Assembly (NCBI GenBank): GCA_944320995.1 | Contig: CALUJQ010000008.1 | Span: forward strand, 1 to 64,000 | Length of the DNA stretch: 64,000 bases | Reading direction: 5' to 3' | DNA from: an uncultured Barnesiella sp. | GTDB taxonomy: Bacteria > Bacteroidota > Bacteroidia > Bacteroidales > Barnesiellaceae | In this document: positions 1 to 8,465 of the stretch, one piece after another | Numbering within the stretch: position 1 is the first letter of the stretch | Layout: the number at the start of each line of letters is the position of its first letter | Position numbers and translations under genes: made by a program | The notes under the pieces: generated by a model | What the model saw: only the letters and a program-made list of their open reading frames with translations | What the model was told of the DNA's origin: nothing | Databases searched by the model: none

Positions 1-6
1 CTTTTG

Positions 7-89
7 TGGGCAAAGATGGATTCGAACCACCGAAGGCGTAAGCCAGCAGATTTACAGTCTGCCCCATTTGGCCACTCTGGTATTTGCCC
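7..89 (-). tRNA. tRNA-Tyr (anticodon GTA)
   Basis: Read on the minus strand the sequence starts GGGCAAA and ends TTTGCCC plus discriminator A, giving a perfect 7-bp acceptor stem. The anticodon loop carries GTA, and there is a long variable arm as expected of a class II tRNA. The T loop TTCGAAT is present. CCA is not encoded; the next bases read CA. It lies downstream of hpf on the same strand but appears to have its own promoter at 206-234. Confidence 0.95.
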
Positions 90-161
90 TTGTTTGTACT
101 TCTGTCCGCACACGCTTTACTTATCGCTTTATACCCAACTCTTTGGATTTTCTTCCGACAG

Positions 162-210
162 ATTTGCACCCGTTTGTCACACATTTAGTCGGTGAGAAAC
201 GGGTGCAAAT
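162..210. repeat. 14-bp perfect inverted repeat between hpf and tRNA-Tyr
   Basis: ATTTGCACCCGTTT at 162-175 is the exact reverse complement of the bases at 197-210, with a 21-nt loop. No T-run follows on the minus strand, so it is a poor intrinsic terminator for hpf. One arm overlaps the putative tRNA promoter. Confidence 0.75.
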
Positions 211-234
211 TTAGGCATTAATTTTAAACTACAA
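206..234 (-). promoter_or_regulatory. Putative promoter of the tRNA-Tyr transcript
   Basis: On the minus strand TAAATTTG (206-213) matches the Bacteroidetes -7 element TAnnTTTG, and TTG (232-234) lies 18 nt upstream. Transcription would start near 200 and run into the tRNA at 89. The -7 element overlaps one arm of the 14-bp inverted repeat at 162-210. Confidence 0.6.
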
Positions 235-253
235 AAATATCGATGCTTTTTTT

Positions 254-556
254 TTATTTTTCCCGCATCTTTTCTTTGGATTTCACAAGCTGCTTCACCA
301 ATGCTTCAACTGCAACATCAACAGCTTCTTCAAATGTATCAGCCACTTTGCTGGAGAATACAGCTTCGTTCCTCGGGATTAGCACCTTGATGCCAGCTTC
401 CTTATTTTGTACCGTTTCAGGTTTTACTACTTTCAGTGAGACTTCAACGGCGATGATTCCATCATAATATTGTTCTAATTTGGAGACTTTCTTCTGAATG
501 AACTTTTCTAATTTTTCTGACGCATCGAAATGAATCGCTTGAATACGGATTTCCAT
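254..556 (-). CDS. hpf: Ribosome hibernation promoting factor (HPF/YfiA family)
   Basis: This 100-residue protein has the pattern of short HPF: an N-terminal MEIRIQAIHFDASEKLEKFI strand-helix, a KLEQYYD helix start, and a basic C-terminus (KQLVKSKEKMREK). The family binds the decoding region of the 30S subunit and stabilises idle ribosomes in stationary phase. The length equals the short form, without the C-terminal dimerisation domain of long HPF. It follows xerC by 14 nt on the same strand and is probably cotranscribed from the rpsU promoter; rpsU-xerC-hpf is, to my knowledge, a usual Bacteroidales order. Confidence 0.92.
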   Translation of the reverse strand: MEIRIQAIHFDASEKLEKFIQKKVSKLEQYYDGIIAVEVSLKVVKPETVQNKEAGIKVLIPRNEAVFSSKVADTFEEAVDVAVEALVKQLVKSKEKMREK

Positions 557-570
557 ACTTCCTCCTTTTT

Positions 571-1452
571 TTATGGCTTTCTTTTAGGGAAAGCCTGGTT
601 ATAATTTTGTTTCAGTTCCTCAAACGTTATATGAGTATATACTTCGGTTGAAGCTAACGAATGATGCCCGAGCAACTCCTTAACGCTGTTTAGTCCGGCG
701 CCGTTGTTCAGCATGACCGAGGCGAATGTATGACGCAGCACGTGCGGACTTTTCTTTTCAAGCGTACAAACTTTCGAGAGTGTCCGGTTTACCAATCGGT
801 AGATCAACTGCGGATACAACGGCTCTCCACTCCGCCTGACAAAAAAAGATTCCGCTCCTGCCACTCCGGCATCTCGACGGGCAACCCGGTAATCGGCAAT
901 CATACGCGACAATTCTTCGCCATACGGGATCAGCCGTTGTTTATTCCGTTTTCCCGTAACTTTTATTTCGCCGTCCCGCACATCGGATTCTTTCAAGCCC
1001 ATCAATTCGGCGCGGCGCATACCTGTATTATAGAACATCGCCATAATGAGCCGGTCGCGCACCGACTCGAATCCTTCACCATACGACACATCGTCCAACA
1101 GTTCGTCCATGGAGTCTTGTCGCAGATACACCGGTATTTTCTTACGGACCTTAGGCATTCGTATATTTTTCACCGGGCTCTCCTCTATGACGGACTGCTC
1201 CACTAAATAGCGATAGAAGGCTCTCAGCGAGGAGACCTTACGGCAGATACTGCGTGCGGTTATTCCTTCTTCCGACAACGACGCAATCCACTCGCGCACC
1301 TGTTCGGGAGTCACCTCTTTCGGGCTGCGCCCGGGAGTGCTTTTTTCAAGGAACGTTTTAAACTGAAACAAATCGCCTTTATATGACAATACGGTATGAG
1401 TAGAAAGATTCTTCTCATACCGGATATATCTTAAAAACGATTCGATCAGCAT
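571..1452 (-). CDS. xerC: Tyrosine recombinase, XerC/XerD type
   Basis: The 293-residue protein has an N-terminal SAM-like core-binding domain (IESFLRYIRYEKNLSTHTVLSYKGD, about residues 3-27 onward) and a C-terminal phage-integrase catalytic domain from about residue 105. Catalytic residues visible are Arg in YNTGMRRAEL, HVLRHTF (H-x-x-R), the late His in LLGHHSL, and the nucleophile Tyr in EVYTHI. The family resolves chromosome dimers at dif. The length is typical of XerC/D. It lies between rpsU and hpf with no sign of a phage or integron, so a housekeeping role is more likely than an integrase of a mobile element. Which of XerC or XerD it is cannot be told from sequence alone. Confidence 0.88.
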   Translation of the reverse strand: MLIESFLRYIRYEKNLSTHTVLSYKGDLFQFKTFLEKSTPGRSPKEVTPEQVREWIASLSEEGITARSICRKVSSLRAFYRYLVEQSVIEESPVKNIRMPKVRKKIPVYLRQDSMDELLDDVSYGEGFESVRDRLIMAMFYNTGMRRAELMGLKESDVRDGEIKVTGKRNKQRLIPYGEELSRMIADYRVARRDAGVAGAESFFVRRSGEPLYPQLIYRLVNRTLSKVCTLEKKSPHVLRHTFASVMLNNGAGLNSVKELLGHHSLASTEVYTHITFEELKQNYNQAFPKRKP

Positions 1453-1534
1453 ATACTCGCAGCTTTTTACTTACGCTACGAATATAGGAGAAATTATTGA
1501 AAATTCCAATAGCTGCCGAGAATAAAAATATTTT

Positions 1535-1726
1535 TTATTCCTCGATTTGTTGGAGTTTTTGAATATAGATGGCCCGCATCATTTTCTTGCGGTTTGTAAC
1601 AGAGGGTTTTTCAAACGCCTGACGGTTACGCAACTCTTTTACTACTCCTGTTTTTTCAAATTTCCGTTTGAATTTCTTCAAAGCTTTTTCGATGTTTTCG
1701 CCTTCTTTTACTGGAACTATAATCAT
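1535..1726 (-). CDS. rpsU: 30S ribosomal protein S21
   Basis: This 63-residue basic protein begins MIIVPVKEGENIEKALKKFK and continues with FEKTGVVKELR, which is the S21 signature; the C-terminus (KKMMRAIYIQKLQQIEE) is helical. S21 is a small-subunit protein involved in initiation. It is first in the minus-strand rpsU-xerC-hpf group and has a well-formed promoter just upstream (1774-1803). Confidence 0.95.
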   Translation of the reverse strand: MIIVPVKEGENIEKALKKFKRKFEKTGVVKELRNRQAFEKPSVTNRKKMMRAIYIQKLQQIEE

Positions 1727-1773
1727 AATTATTTTAGAAATTAGTTTATTTGTTTCTTTTGAATAATGCGGTG

Positions 1774-1803
1774 CAAAATTATAGATTGTTTTGCGATTAA
1801 CAA
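1774..1803 (-). promoter_or_regulatory. Promoter of rpsU
   Basis: On the minus strand TAATTTTG (1774-1781) fits TAnnTTTG, and TTG (1801-1803) lies exactly 19 nt upstream, the preferred Bacteroidetes spacing. The ATG of rpsU is about 48 nt downstream. The rest of the 328-nt gap 1727-2054 holds little else: a possible weak plus-strand element TACCTTTA at 1925-1932 for the aminopeptidase, without a -33 TTG. Confidence 0.75.
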
Positions 1804-2054
1804 AACTTTCGACCGCTAAAATATATCCCGAAGATAAATTTTCTACAAAAAGAGGCTATCCGATACACTCCCCCCATTGCAATATTTTCACACGGTTTTA
1901 TCTTCTTTTTTAATCAAATATGACTACCTTTACACGCAGTTGGAATTTTTATTTGCAAGCGACGGCATGTCCCGAAGCGTAATCAAGAGGGGCTTCTCTT
2001 CATCGGGAGCAGTGCGTCGCCCGTTTTCAATGACGAACACTAAATATTCAAATT

Positions 2055-3833
2055 ATGAGCAAATCGACATTACCCCGGCTGAAAGCCCTGCGTGAAGAGA
2101 TGGGAAAAGCCGGAATCACCGCGTTTATCATACCGGGAACCGATCCGCACCAAAGCGAATACTATGCTGCCCATTGGGCGGCTCGCACGTGGATTACTGG
2201 ATTCAACGGCTCGGCAGGAACCGCTGTCGTCACGACCGATCAAGCCGGTCTTTGGACCGACTCCCGTTATTTCCTGCAAGCTGCTCAACAATTGGAAGAC
2301 TCGGGTTTCAAACTTTTCAAAGAGGGATTGCCCGACACGCCCACCATCGAACAATGGTTATTGACCACCCTACCCCAAGGAGCTACTGTCGCTATCGACG
2401 GGACTCTTTTCGGTGCATCGAAAGCGGCTGCCATGAAACAGAATTTCGAGCACCACGGCTTCCACTTCGTCTCCGACTTTACTCCGTTCGACAGCATTTG
2501 GCAAGATCGCCCGTCGATTCCCCAAAACGAAATATTCATACACGAAGAGAAATTTAGCGGCGAGTCGGTAGCCAACAAGATGTCCCGCATCATGGAACAA
2601 GTCCGCCAAGCCGGAGCCGAAGCTATACTGCTGGCCGCTTTGGACGAAATCGCATGGGCTTTCAACGTGCGAGGTACCGACGTGGAGTGCAACCCGGTCG
2701 TTATCTGCTACGCCTATATCGACGATTCTCACCGAATCCTTTTCATCGACAAGGAGAAAATCGGCCAGACAGGAGCGCAGTACCTGCAAGAGAACGGAGT
2801 CGAAATAATGCCTTACGAAAAGATATTCGATTTCGTAGCCTCTCTGCCGGCCGGGAAAAAGGTATTTGTTGACAGCAACAAAATCAACTACACCTTATTA
2901 AACAAACTCAATGCTATCCCCGTCCCGGGGCAATCGCCTATTGCTCTGCTCAAAAGCATCAAAAACGAGACTCAACTCGCCGGCACGCGCGAAGCAATGA
3001 TACGCGACGGTGTGGCTTTGGTGCGCTTCTTCCGCTGGCTGGAACAAAATATCGACAGCGGCCATGTGACCGAGATAACCGTGGCCGAGAAACTGAGAGA
3101 ATTCCGCTCGCAACAAGATTTATATGTAGGCGAAAGTTTCGCCACGATTGCCGGATTCAACGAACACGGAGCCATCGTCCACTACTCGGCAACTCCCGAA
3201 AGCGACGTTACCATCTCGCGTAAAGGATTCCTCCTTATCGACTCGGGCGCCCAATACCTCGACGGGACGACCGACATCACCCGCACCGTCTCGCTGGGGA
3301 GCCTCTCACCTCGCCAAAAACGAGACTTCACGCTGGTAATGAAAGGGCATATCGCATTGGCCACCTGCCACTATCCACAAGGAACCCGCGGCGCTCAACT
3401 CGATGCCCTCGCCCGGCATTTCCTTTGGAACGACCATCTCAACTATCTGCACGGGACAGGGCACGGCGTAGGCCATTTTCTCAACGTCCATGAAGGGCCG
3501 CAAAACATTCGTCTCGAAGAGAACCCTACCCCCCTTATGCCGGGCATGATTACTTCGAACGAACCGGGATTGTATCGCACCGGCGAATACGGGATACGCT
3601 GCGAAAACTTGGTCTTGACAGTCCCCGACTGCCAAAACGAGTTCGGCACCTTCTACCGCTTCGAGACCCTCACCCTCTTCCCCTTCGACACCGAGGCTCT
3701 CGACCTCTCGATCATGAGCGAGAATGAAATCGAATGGCTCAACAACTATCACGAAATGGTGTACGACCGGCTCAGCCCCATGCTCGACGAGGAGGAGCAA
3801 CAATGGTTGCACCGCAAAACAATGGCAATCTAA
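2055..3833 (+). CDS. pepP: Xaa-Pro aminopeptidase (M24B), three-domain type
   Basis: The protein is 592 residues, the length of the APP1-type three-domain enzyme: two creatinase-like N-terminal domains (to about residue 310) and a C-terminal pita-bread M24 domain, then an M24_C tail. Metal ligands are visible: the two Asp in LIDSGAQYLDGTTDITRT, His in HGTGHGVGHFLNVHEGP, Glu in TSNEPGLY and Glu in RCENLVLT. It removes an N-terminal residue preceding proline and is probably cytoplasmic, as no signal peptide is seen. A carbonic-anhydrase-like gene follows after 25 nt, suggesting cotranscription. The symbol is by family resemblance. Confidence 0.92.
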   Translation: MSKSTLPRLKALREEMGKAGITAFIIPGTDPHQSEYYAAHWAARTWITGFNGSAGTAVVTTDQAGLWTDSRYFLQAAQQLEDSGFKLFKEGLPDTPTIEQWLLTTLPQGATVAIDGTLFGASKAAAMKQNFEHHGFHFVSDFTPFDSIWQDRPSIPQNEIFIHEEKFSGESVANKMSRIMEQVRQAGAEAILLAALDEIAWAFNVRGTDVECNPVVICYAYIDDSHRILFIDKEKIGQTGAQYLQENGVEIMPYEKIFDFVASLPAGKKVFVDSNKINYTLLNKLNAIPVPGQSPIALLKSIKNETQLAGTREAMIRDGVALVRFFRWLEQNIDSGHVTEITVAEKLREFRSQQDLYVGESFATIAGFNEHGAIVHYSATPESDVTISRKGFLLIDSGAQYLDGTTDITRTVSLGSLSPRQKRDFTLVMKGHIALATCHYPQGTRGAQLDALARHFLWNDHLNYLHGTGHGVGHFLNVHEGPQNIRLEENPTPLMPGMITSNEPGLYRTGEYGIRCENLVLTVPDCQNEFGTFYRFETLTLFPFDTEALDLSIMSENEIEWLNNYHEMVYDRLSPMLDEEEQQWLHRKTMAI

Positions 3834-3858
3834 AACAAGGTTATAAATACAAATCGAT

Positions 3859-4374
3859 ATGGCACTTATAAAATCTGTACGGGGTTTCACCCCGAAAGTC
3901 GGCAAAGGCTGTTTTCTCGCCGACAACGCCGTTCTCATCGGCGATACCATTATCGGCGACGAATGCAGCATTTGGTTCGGAGCCGTGCTGCGCGGCGACG
4001 TCAACTCGATTCGCATCGGCAACCGGGTAAACATACAAGACGGGTCGGTACTGCACACCCTCTATGAGAAATCGACTATCGAAATCGGCGACGACGTATC
4101 GATCGGGCACAACGTCACCATACACGGAGCCACCATACACAGCGGGGCGCTCGTGGGCATGGGCTCGGTAATCCTCGACCACGCCGTGGTAGGCGAAGGC
4201 GCTATCGTAGCGGCCGGGTCGGTCGTGTTGAGCAAGACCGTCATCAAACCGGGAGAGCTTTGGGGCGGCACTCCGGCCAAATTCATCAAAATGGTCAATC
4301 CCGAACAATCGAAAGAAATCAACCAGAAAATTGCCAAAAACTATTTGATGTACTCTACTTGGTACGAAGATTAA
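3859..4374 (+). CDS. Gamma-carbonic anhydrase-like hexapeptide-repeat protein
   Basis: The 171-residue protein is a left-handed beta-helix with hexapeptide repeats (IGDTIIGDECSIWFG, VLRGDVNSIRIG, NVTIHGATI, VGEGAIVAAGSVV) and a C-terminal helix. The His in HNVTIHGA and the RGD of the AVLRGD strand are in the places expected in the YrdA/Cam family. Members form trimers with metal at subunit interfaces; many have weak or no carbonic anhydrase activity. It is 25 nt after the aminopeptidase and is followed by a strong terminator, so the two form an operon. Confidence 0.88.
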   Translation: MALIKSVRGFTPKVGKGCFLADNAVLIGDTIIGDECSIWFGAVLRGDVNSIRIGNRVNIQDGSVLHTLYEKSTIEIGDDVSIGHNVTIHGATIHSGALVGMGSVILDHAVVGEGAIVAAGSVVLSKTVIKPGELWGGTPAKFIKMVNPEQSKEINQKIAKNYLMYSTWYED

Positions 4375-4398
4375 CCACCTATTTTACAAACATTTATT

Positions 4399-4442
4399 AC
4401 AGATGGAGCGATTCTCGGCGAGAACCGCTCCATCTGTTTTTC
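4399..4442 (+). terminator. Intrinsic terminator after the gamma-CA gene
   Basis: ACAGATGGAGCG (4399-4410) pairs perfectly with 4426-4437. An inner TTCTC/GAGAA stem closes the loop, and TTTTT follows. Confidence 0.88.
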
Positions 4443-4506
4443 ATACCAATAACCTGCGGTTATACCCTATAACCACAAAGAAACTCCGTGTTCTCCGAGA
4501 AATTCC

Positions 4507-4514
4507 TACCTTTG
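4507..4514 (+). promoter_or_regulatory. Putative -7 element for the YeiH-family gene
   Basis: TACCTTTG matches TAnnTTTG. No TTG lies at the usual 19-nt distance, so the -33 contact is weak. The gene starts about 120 nt downstream. Confidence 0.5.
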
Positions 4515-4633
4515 CGGCGCAAAACAGCAAAACAGAGTCTCGGGCAAAAACGTTTTATCTATAAAAACAAGATAGACAGCCAAACAGGTTCTGCCCGACT
4601 CGATTATAAAAACACTCTAATCCTTTTAATGTT

Positions 4634-5668
4634 ATGTTCAGTGAAAAACGAGACAACGTACTCCACGGCATTCTGCTGATTGTTCTTTTCTCATTCTCGG
4701 CCTTCTACATCGCAGAGTTTCAATTCATAAAAAATCTATCCCTCAGTCCGCTCATCGTAGGTATCATATTGGGTATGCTCTATGCCAACAGCCTACGCAA
4801 CCGGCTGCCCGAGACATGGGTGCCGGGTATAAAATTCTGTTCGAAACAGGTACTGCGTGCCGGCATCGTGCTTTACGGATTCCGCCTGACATTCCAAAGT
4901 GTCATCGCCATAGGTAGCTCGGCGATTCTCATCGACGTCATTATCGTCACCTGCACCATCCTGCTGGGTATTTTGGTAGGGAAACTGTTGAAGATGGACG
5001 ACGACCTTGCGCTGCTCACCGCCACGGGAAGCGCCATCTGCGGTGCCGCCGCTGTATTGGGAGCCGAACCGGTAGTAAAGAGCGAGCCGCACAAAACTGC
5101 TGTTGCCGTATCGACAGTCGTAATATTCGGTACTCTCTCGATGTTTATCTACCCCATTCTCTACCGGGCCGGAGTATTCGACCTCACTCCCGAGCAAATG
5201 GGGCTCTACACTGGTTCGACACTGCATGAAGTCGCTCATGTGGTGGGTGCCGGTAATGCTATGGGCAAAGAAATTTCCGACTCGGCCATCATCGTGAAGA
5301 TGATTCGTGTCATGCTGCTGGCTCCGGTCTTACTGATCATGAGCTTCGCTTTGGCCCGCCGGGCTGTCCGTGCCGTCAAAGGAGAAACCGCTGCCAACAG
5401 CCAACGCGGGAAAATCACTATCCCTTGGTTTGCCTTCGGCTTCCTCGCCGTCATCGGCTTCAACTCGTTCGACCTGCTGCCTGCTCCGGTAGTCAACGGT
5501 ATCAACAACCTCGACACCTTCATGCTCACCATGGCCATGACGGCATTGGGCGCCGAAACCAGCTTCGAGAAATTCAAACAGGCCGGAGCCAAACCTTTCC
5601 TGCTGGCCGCAATCTTGTATGTATGGCTGCTGGGCGGGGGTTACCTGCTCGTTAAATGGCTGGTTTAA
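4634..5668 (+). CDS. YeiH/UPF0324 family putative membrane transporter
   Basis: A 344-residue integral membrane protein with about ten hydrophobic helices. Family landmarks are LSPLIVGIILGMLYAN near the N-terminus, LTATGSAICGAAAVLGAEPVV in the middle and TGSTLHEVAHVVGAG in the second half. The family (YeiH, Cons_hypoth698) is often annotated as a putative sulfate exporter, but the substrate is not established for this branch. It stands alone between a terminator upstream and a bidirectional terminator downstream. The ATG at 4634 starts a protein with a short cytoplasmic leader before the first helix. Confidence 0.88.
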   Translation: MFSEKRDNVLHGILLIVLFSFSAFYIAEFQFIKNLSLSPLIVGIILGMLYANSLRNRLPETWVPGIKFCSKQVLRAGIVLYGFRLTFQSVIAIGSSAILIDVIIVTCTILLGILVGKLLKMDDDLALLTATGSAICGAAAVLGAEPVVKSEPHKTAVAVSTVVIFGTLSMFIYPILYRAGVFDLTPEQMGLYTGSTLHEVAHVVGAGNAMGKEISDSAIIVKMIRVMLLAPVLLIMSFALARRAVRAVKGETAANSQRGKITIPWFAFGFLAVIGFNSFDLLPAPVVNGINNLDTFMLTMAMTALGAETSFEKFKQAGAKPFLLAAILYVWLLGGGYLLVKWLV

Positions 5669-5686
5669 TATACAACTTTTATACAC

Positions 5687-5729
5687 ACAGAAAGGGGCAG
5701 TACTGTCGATGAGTACCGCCCCTTTCTGT
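5687..5729. terminator. Bidirectional terminator between yeiH-like and S4 genes
   Basis: ACAGAAAGGGGC (5687-5698) pairs with GCCCCTTTCTGT (5718-5729), with an inner GTAC/GTAC extension. It sits between convergent genes, 18 nt after the transporter stop and 41 nt from the S4 gene stop. Confidence 0.75.
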
Positions 5730-5770
5730 ATCGGCTCTCGGGTATTCCGAAAAACGTGAATCCCGATTGA

Positions 5771-6283
5771 CTAACCTTTCCGACGTTTGGTATCGGGTCT
5801 CGATGCAACCGACCGTCCCTGCGAAGGTTCTGTATTTTTACCCCGTCCCACTCCTCGCCGAGCCGAATGAACTGCCTGCGAATGCGGCCGGGCAGGCGGA
5901 CCGGATCTGCGAGCATCGTCTCCTTTTTTCGTTGCTTTCAACGCCTTGTGTCCTCCTCGTCGTGCCTCCTCGCTGGGCGCAGCCGCCCGCTCCCGGGAGG
6001 AACGGTTAGGACGTTCTTCTGCCACAGATTCGGCTCTTCGTCGAGAAGAGCCATAACGGCGCAACTTATACTCTCGTTGCTCCATAGGAATGTAATGAAG
6101 CGGTTCACCGTCGATTTTCACCTTATCGCCCTCGGCTACGCGACTGCCCGGCGTAGCCACGACTCCATTGATGGTAACCCGCTCGTCGGCGACCAGTTTG
6201 TCGGCATCTCGACGGGAGCAAAACCCCGACTCGCTAATATATTTATTAATACGCACATCGGTGCGATCCTCTTTTTTTGCCAT
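5771..6283 (-). CDS. S4-domain RNA-binding protein with long basic disordered tail
   Basis: The 170-residue protein has an N-terminal S4 domain (about residues 9-65: RINKYISESGFCSRRDADKL then VTINGVVATPGSRVAEGDKV), the type found at the start of RsuA/RluB/RluF pseudouridine synthases. The catalytic domain is absent: after about residue 75 the chain is Arg/Ser/Pro/Gly/Lys-rich to the end. It should bind structured RNA, perhaps rRNA, but has no visible enzyme activity. The tail reads cleanly in frame, so I do not see a simple frameshift. It follows murI by 16 nt, suggesting cotranscription. Confidence 0.8.
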   Translation of the reverse strand: MAKKEDRTDVRINKYISESGFCSRRDADKLVADERVTINGVVATPGSRVAEGDKVKIDGEPLHYIPMEQREYKLRRYGSSRRRAESVAEERPNRSSRERAAAPSEEARRGGHKALKATKKGDDARRSGPPARPHSQAVHSARRGVGRGKNTEPSQGRSVASRPDTKRRKG

Positions 6284-6299
6284 GATTCAATGGTGTTAT

Positions 6300-7145
6300 C
6301 TATCCCAATACAATATGTTCGGCCGTTACCGGCTCATTAAGAAATAACGTGGCCGCTTCGGAAAATTTTTGCGGCGATTCGGTCGTCAAATAGCGACATA
6401 CCCCACCTTTCGAGCAACGACATTCTATCTCGGGGTGACGACGCAAATAATCTTCCAACCTGTCGGTAACCAAAGGTCCTTGCAAGACAATTGAAACCGA
6501 AGGCGGCAAACAGGCTTTGATCTTGTCGAGTAACAAGGGGTAATGGGTACACCCCAATACCACCGTATCGATTTTCTCGGACTTTGCCAAAAGTTCATCG
6601 ATATATTTCTTCACGAAATAATCGGCCCCGGGGGCTTGTGCCTCGTTATTCTCGACCAGCGGCACCCACATGGGACAGGCTTGCCCATAGACCTCGAAAT
6701 GAGGGTACATTTTCTTGATTTCCAGTTCATATGACTGCGACTGTATAGTCCCCGGCGTAGCCAAAATGCCGATATGTCCCGTTTGAGACAACTCGGCAAG
6801 CGATTCGACCGTAGGGCGGATAACACCCAAGACCCTTTTGTCGGGAACCAACCGGGGCAAGTCATTTTGCTGTATGCTGCGCAAGGCTTTCGCCGAAGCG
6901 GTGTTACAAGCGAGAATGACCAACGAACAACCTTCGTCGAACAGACGGAATACCGCCTGTTTGGTAAACTCATAAACAATCTCAAAAGACCTCGTACCAT
7001 AAGGTGCCCGGGCATTATCGCCCAAATAGAGATAGTCATACCGGGGCAACCTTTTACGCACTTGCTCGAGAATGGTAAGGCCTCCATATCCCGAGTCAAA
7101 AACCCCGATAGGCCCTACTGCCGTATGTACTTCTGCCGCATTCAT
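6300..7145 (-). CDS. murI: Glutamate racemase
   Basis: With the start at 7145 (MNAAEVHTAVGPIGVFDSG) the protein is 281 residues, the family length; the frame is open 19 codons further upstream but that part lacks family character. Motifs are VFDSGYGGLTI, LGDNARAPYG, ILACNTASAKAL (first catalytic Cys) and VLGCTHYPLL (second catalytic Cys). It converts L- to D-glutamate for peptidoglycan in the cytoplasm. It is the last enzyme of the porG-uppS-bamA-ompH-ompH-murI series, so envelope protein assembly and wall precursor supply are probably transcribed together. Confidence 0.93.
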   Translation of the reverse strand: MNAAEVHTAVGPIGVFDSGYGGLTILEQVRKRLPRYDYLYLGDNARAPYGTRSFEIVYEFTKQAVFRLFDEGCSLVILACNTASAKALRSIQQNDLPRLVPDKRVLGVIRPTVESLAELSQTGHIGILATPGTIQSQSYELEIKKMYPHFEVYGQACPMWVPLVENNEAQAPGADYFVKKYIDELLAKSEKIDTVVLGCTHYPLLLDKIKACLPPSVSIVLQGPLVTDRLEDYLRRHPEIECRCSKGGVCRYLTTESPQKFSEAATLFLNEPVTAEHIVLG

Positions 7146-7221
7146 CTTTTGACCTCTATATATGGAAAAAGGATGATAAACAGTTATCACCCTTTTATAC
7201 AATCCCTCAACGAGGGACCTA

Positions 7222-7737
7222 TTATTTCAATCCCAATTTTGCTTTCACCAAGGGTGTTACATCTTCACTGGGTGCACCTTGGTAAATAACGATAGGATAA
7301 GCCAAATCGAAAATATAGGTATATTTTCCTTCGGCACCTACCGATTTAATGGCGTCCAAGAGTTTTTGTTGGATAGGGGCAAATAGAGCTTCCTGCTGTT
7401 TCTGAATATCCTGTGAGGCCATTTCACGGAAACTCTCGATACGAGATTGAGAATCTTGAACTTCCTGCATACGGCGAGCACGTATCGTTTCGGGAATCGT
7501 ATCGCCCAATGCCATAAACTCTTTGTACTTTTTGGTAAACTCTTCCTGAATTTTTACAAATTCGTCTTCGTACTTTTTATTAATATCTTGAAGAGTTTGT
7601 TCGGCAGTAGCTTTCTCGGGCATCTGCATGAAAATTTCCTGAGAATTAACGGTACCGAATTTAAAGGTTTGTTGCGCTTGTGCCATAACACTCAATGAGC
7701 AGATACACACCGCGGCCAAAAGAAATTTTTTAATCAT
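7222..7737 (-). CDS. OmpH/Skp-family periplasmic chaperone (copy 2)
   Basis: A 171-residue protein with an N-terminal signal peptide (MIKKFLLAAVCICSLSVMAQAQ) and a long central coiled coil (about residues 45-130) typical of Skp/OmpH, followed by a C-terminal beta segment (YTYIFDLAYPIVIYQG). Skp trimers hold unfolded outer membrane proteins for BamA. It lies 60 nt after a second OmpH gene; the duplicated ompH pair downstream of bamA is seen in other Bacteroidales. The two copies differ enough to suggest different clients. Confidence 0.9.
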   Translation of the reverse strand: MIKKFLLAAVCICSLSVMAQAQQTFKFGTVNSQEIFMQMPEKATAEQTLQDINKKYEDEFVKIQEEFTKKYKEFMALGDTIPETIRARRMQEVQDSQSRIESFREMASQDIQKQQEALFAPIQQKLLDAIKSVGAEGKYTYIFDLAYPIVIYQGAPSEDVTPLVKAKLGLK

Positions 7738-7797
7738 ACTATATTTTTTTTGTTTCTATATACTGTACGTTATAATTAATGCCACAAAAGTAAGCAT

Positions 7798-8313
7798 TTA
7801 TTTTGAATATCCTAATTTTGTAAGAACTTCATTGCTTATATCGGCCTTGGGCGAAGCAAAAATAATGTTGGGCGACGAGGCTCTATCGATAATCATCATA
7901 TAACCTTTCTCTTCCGAGATTTTCTTGATAGCGTTGTAAATATCGTCCTGAATGGGCTTCATGAGGCTTTCGCGTTTCTTGAACAGTTCGCCTTCGGGGC
8001 CGAAATATTTGCGGCGCAGCTCTACCACCTCGGTCTCCTTGTCGCGAATCTCCTCCTCGCGTTTCACCTTCATCTCCTCTGTGAGGAACACGAGGTCCGA
8101 CTGATAATTCTTGTACATCGTCTTGGCTTCGGCAGCCTTGTCGTCACACTCTTTCTGCCAACGTTGCGACACTTGGTTCAACTGCTCGTTGGCCATCTCG
8201 TAGGCTGGTATATTTTTGAGGATATACTCCATATCGACCAACGCATATTTTTGGGCTACCGACGAGGCGGCAAAGGCTATCGCCGCAATCGTCAAAAGGG
8301 CTATTCTTTTCAT
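7798..8313 (-). CDS. OmpH/Skp-family periplasmic chaperone (copy 1)
   Basis: The start at 8313 (MKRIALLTIAAIAFAASSVAQ) gives a signal peptide; the frame is open another 33 codons upstream without a leader pattern. The 171-residue protein has the body YALVDMEYILKNIPAYEMANEQL, a charged coiled coil rich in Lys/Glu, and the closing MMIIDRASSPNIIFA strand. These are OmpH family features. It follows bamA by 152 nt on the same strand and is expected to feed substrates to the BAM complex. Confidence 0.9.
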   Translation of the reverse strand: MKRIALLTIAAIAFAASSVAQKYALVDMEYILKNIPAYEMANEQLNQVSQRWQKECDDKAAEAKTMYKNYQSDLVFLTEEMKVKREEEIRDKETEVVELRRKYFGPEGELFKKRESLMKPIQDDIYNAIKKISEEKGYMMIIDRASSPNIIFASPKADISNEVLTKLGYSK

Positions 8314-8465
8314 TTTACGTACTCCAATTTTAATTAAACATCTATTCCGCCCTACCGGGGTATCACCCCATAGAACAATCTCCGAAAAATAAAGATAGCG
8401 CGATTCCGTCAAATCGCGCTATACTTTTAAACCATTTAACAAAAAAAGGTCGGTTTTTTCACAAA

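Noticed and set aside
4..195. A 63-codon frame over tRNA-Tyr
   Set aside because: It is the antisense translation of the tRNA and its leader.
571..1452. The tyrosine recombinase as the integrase of a mobile element
   Set aside because: It lies in the rpsU-xerC-hpf housekeeping group with no attachment repeats or mobile genes around.
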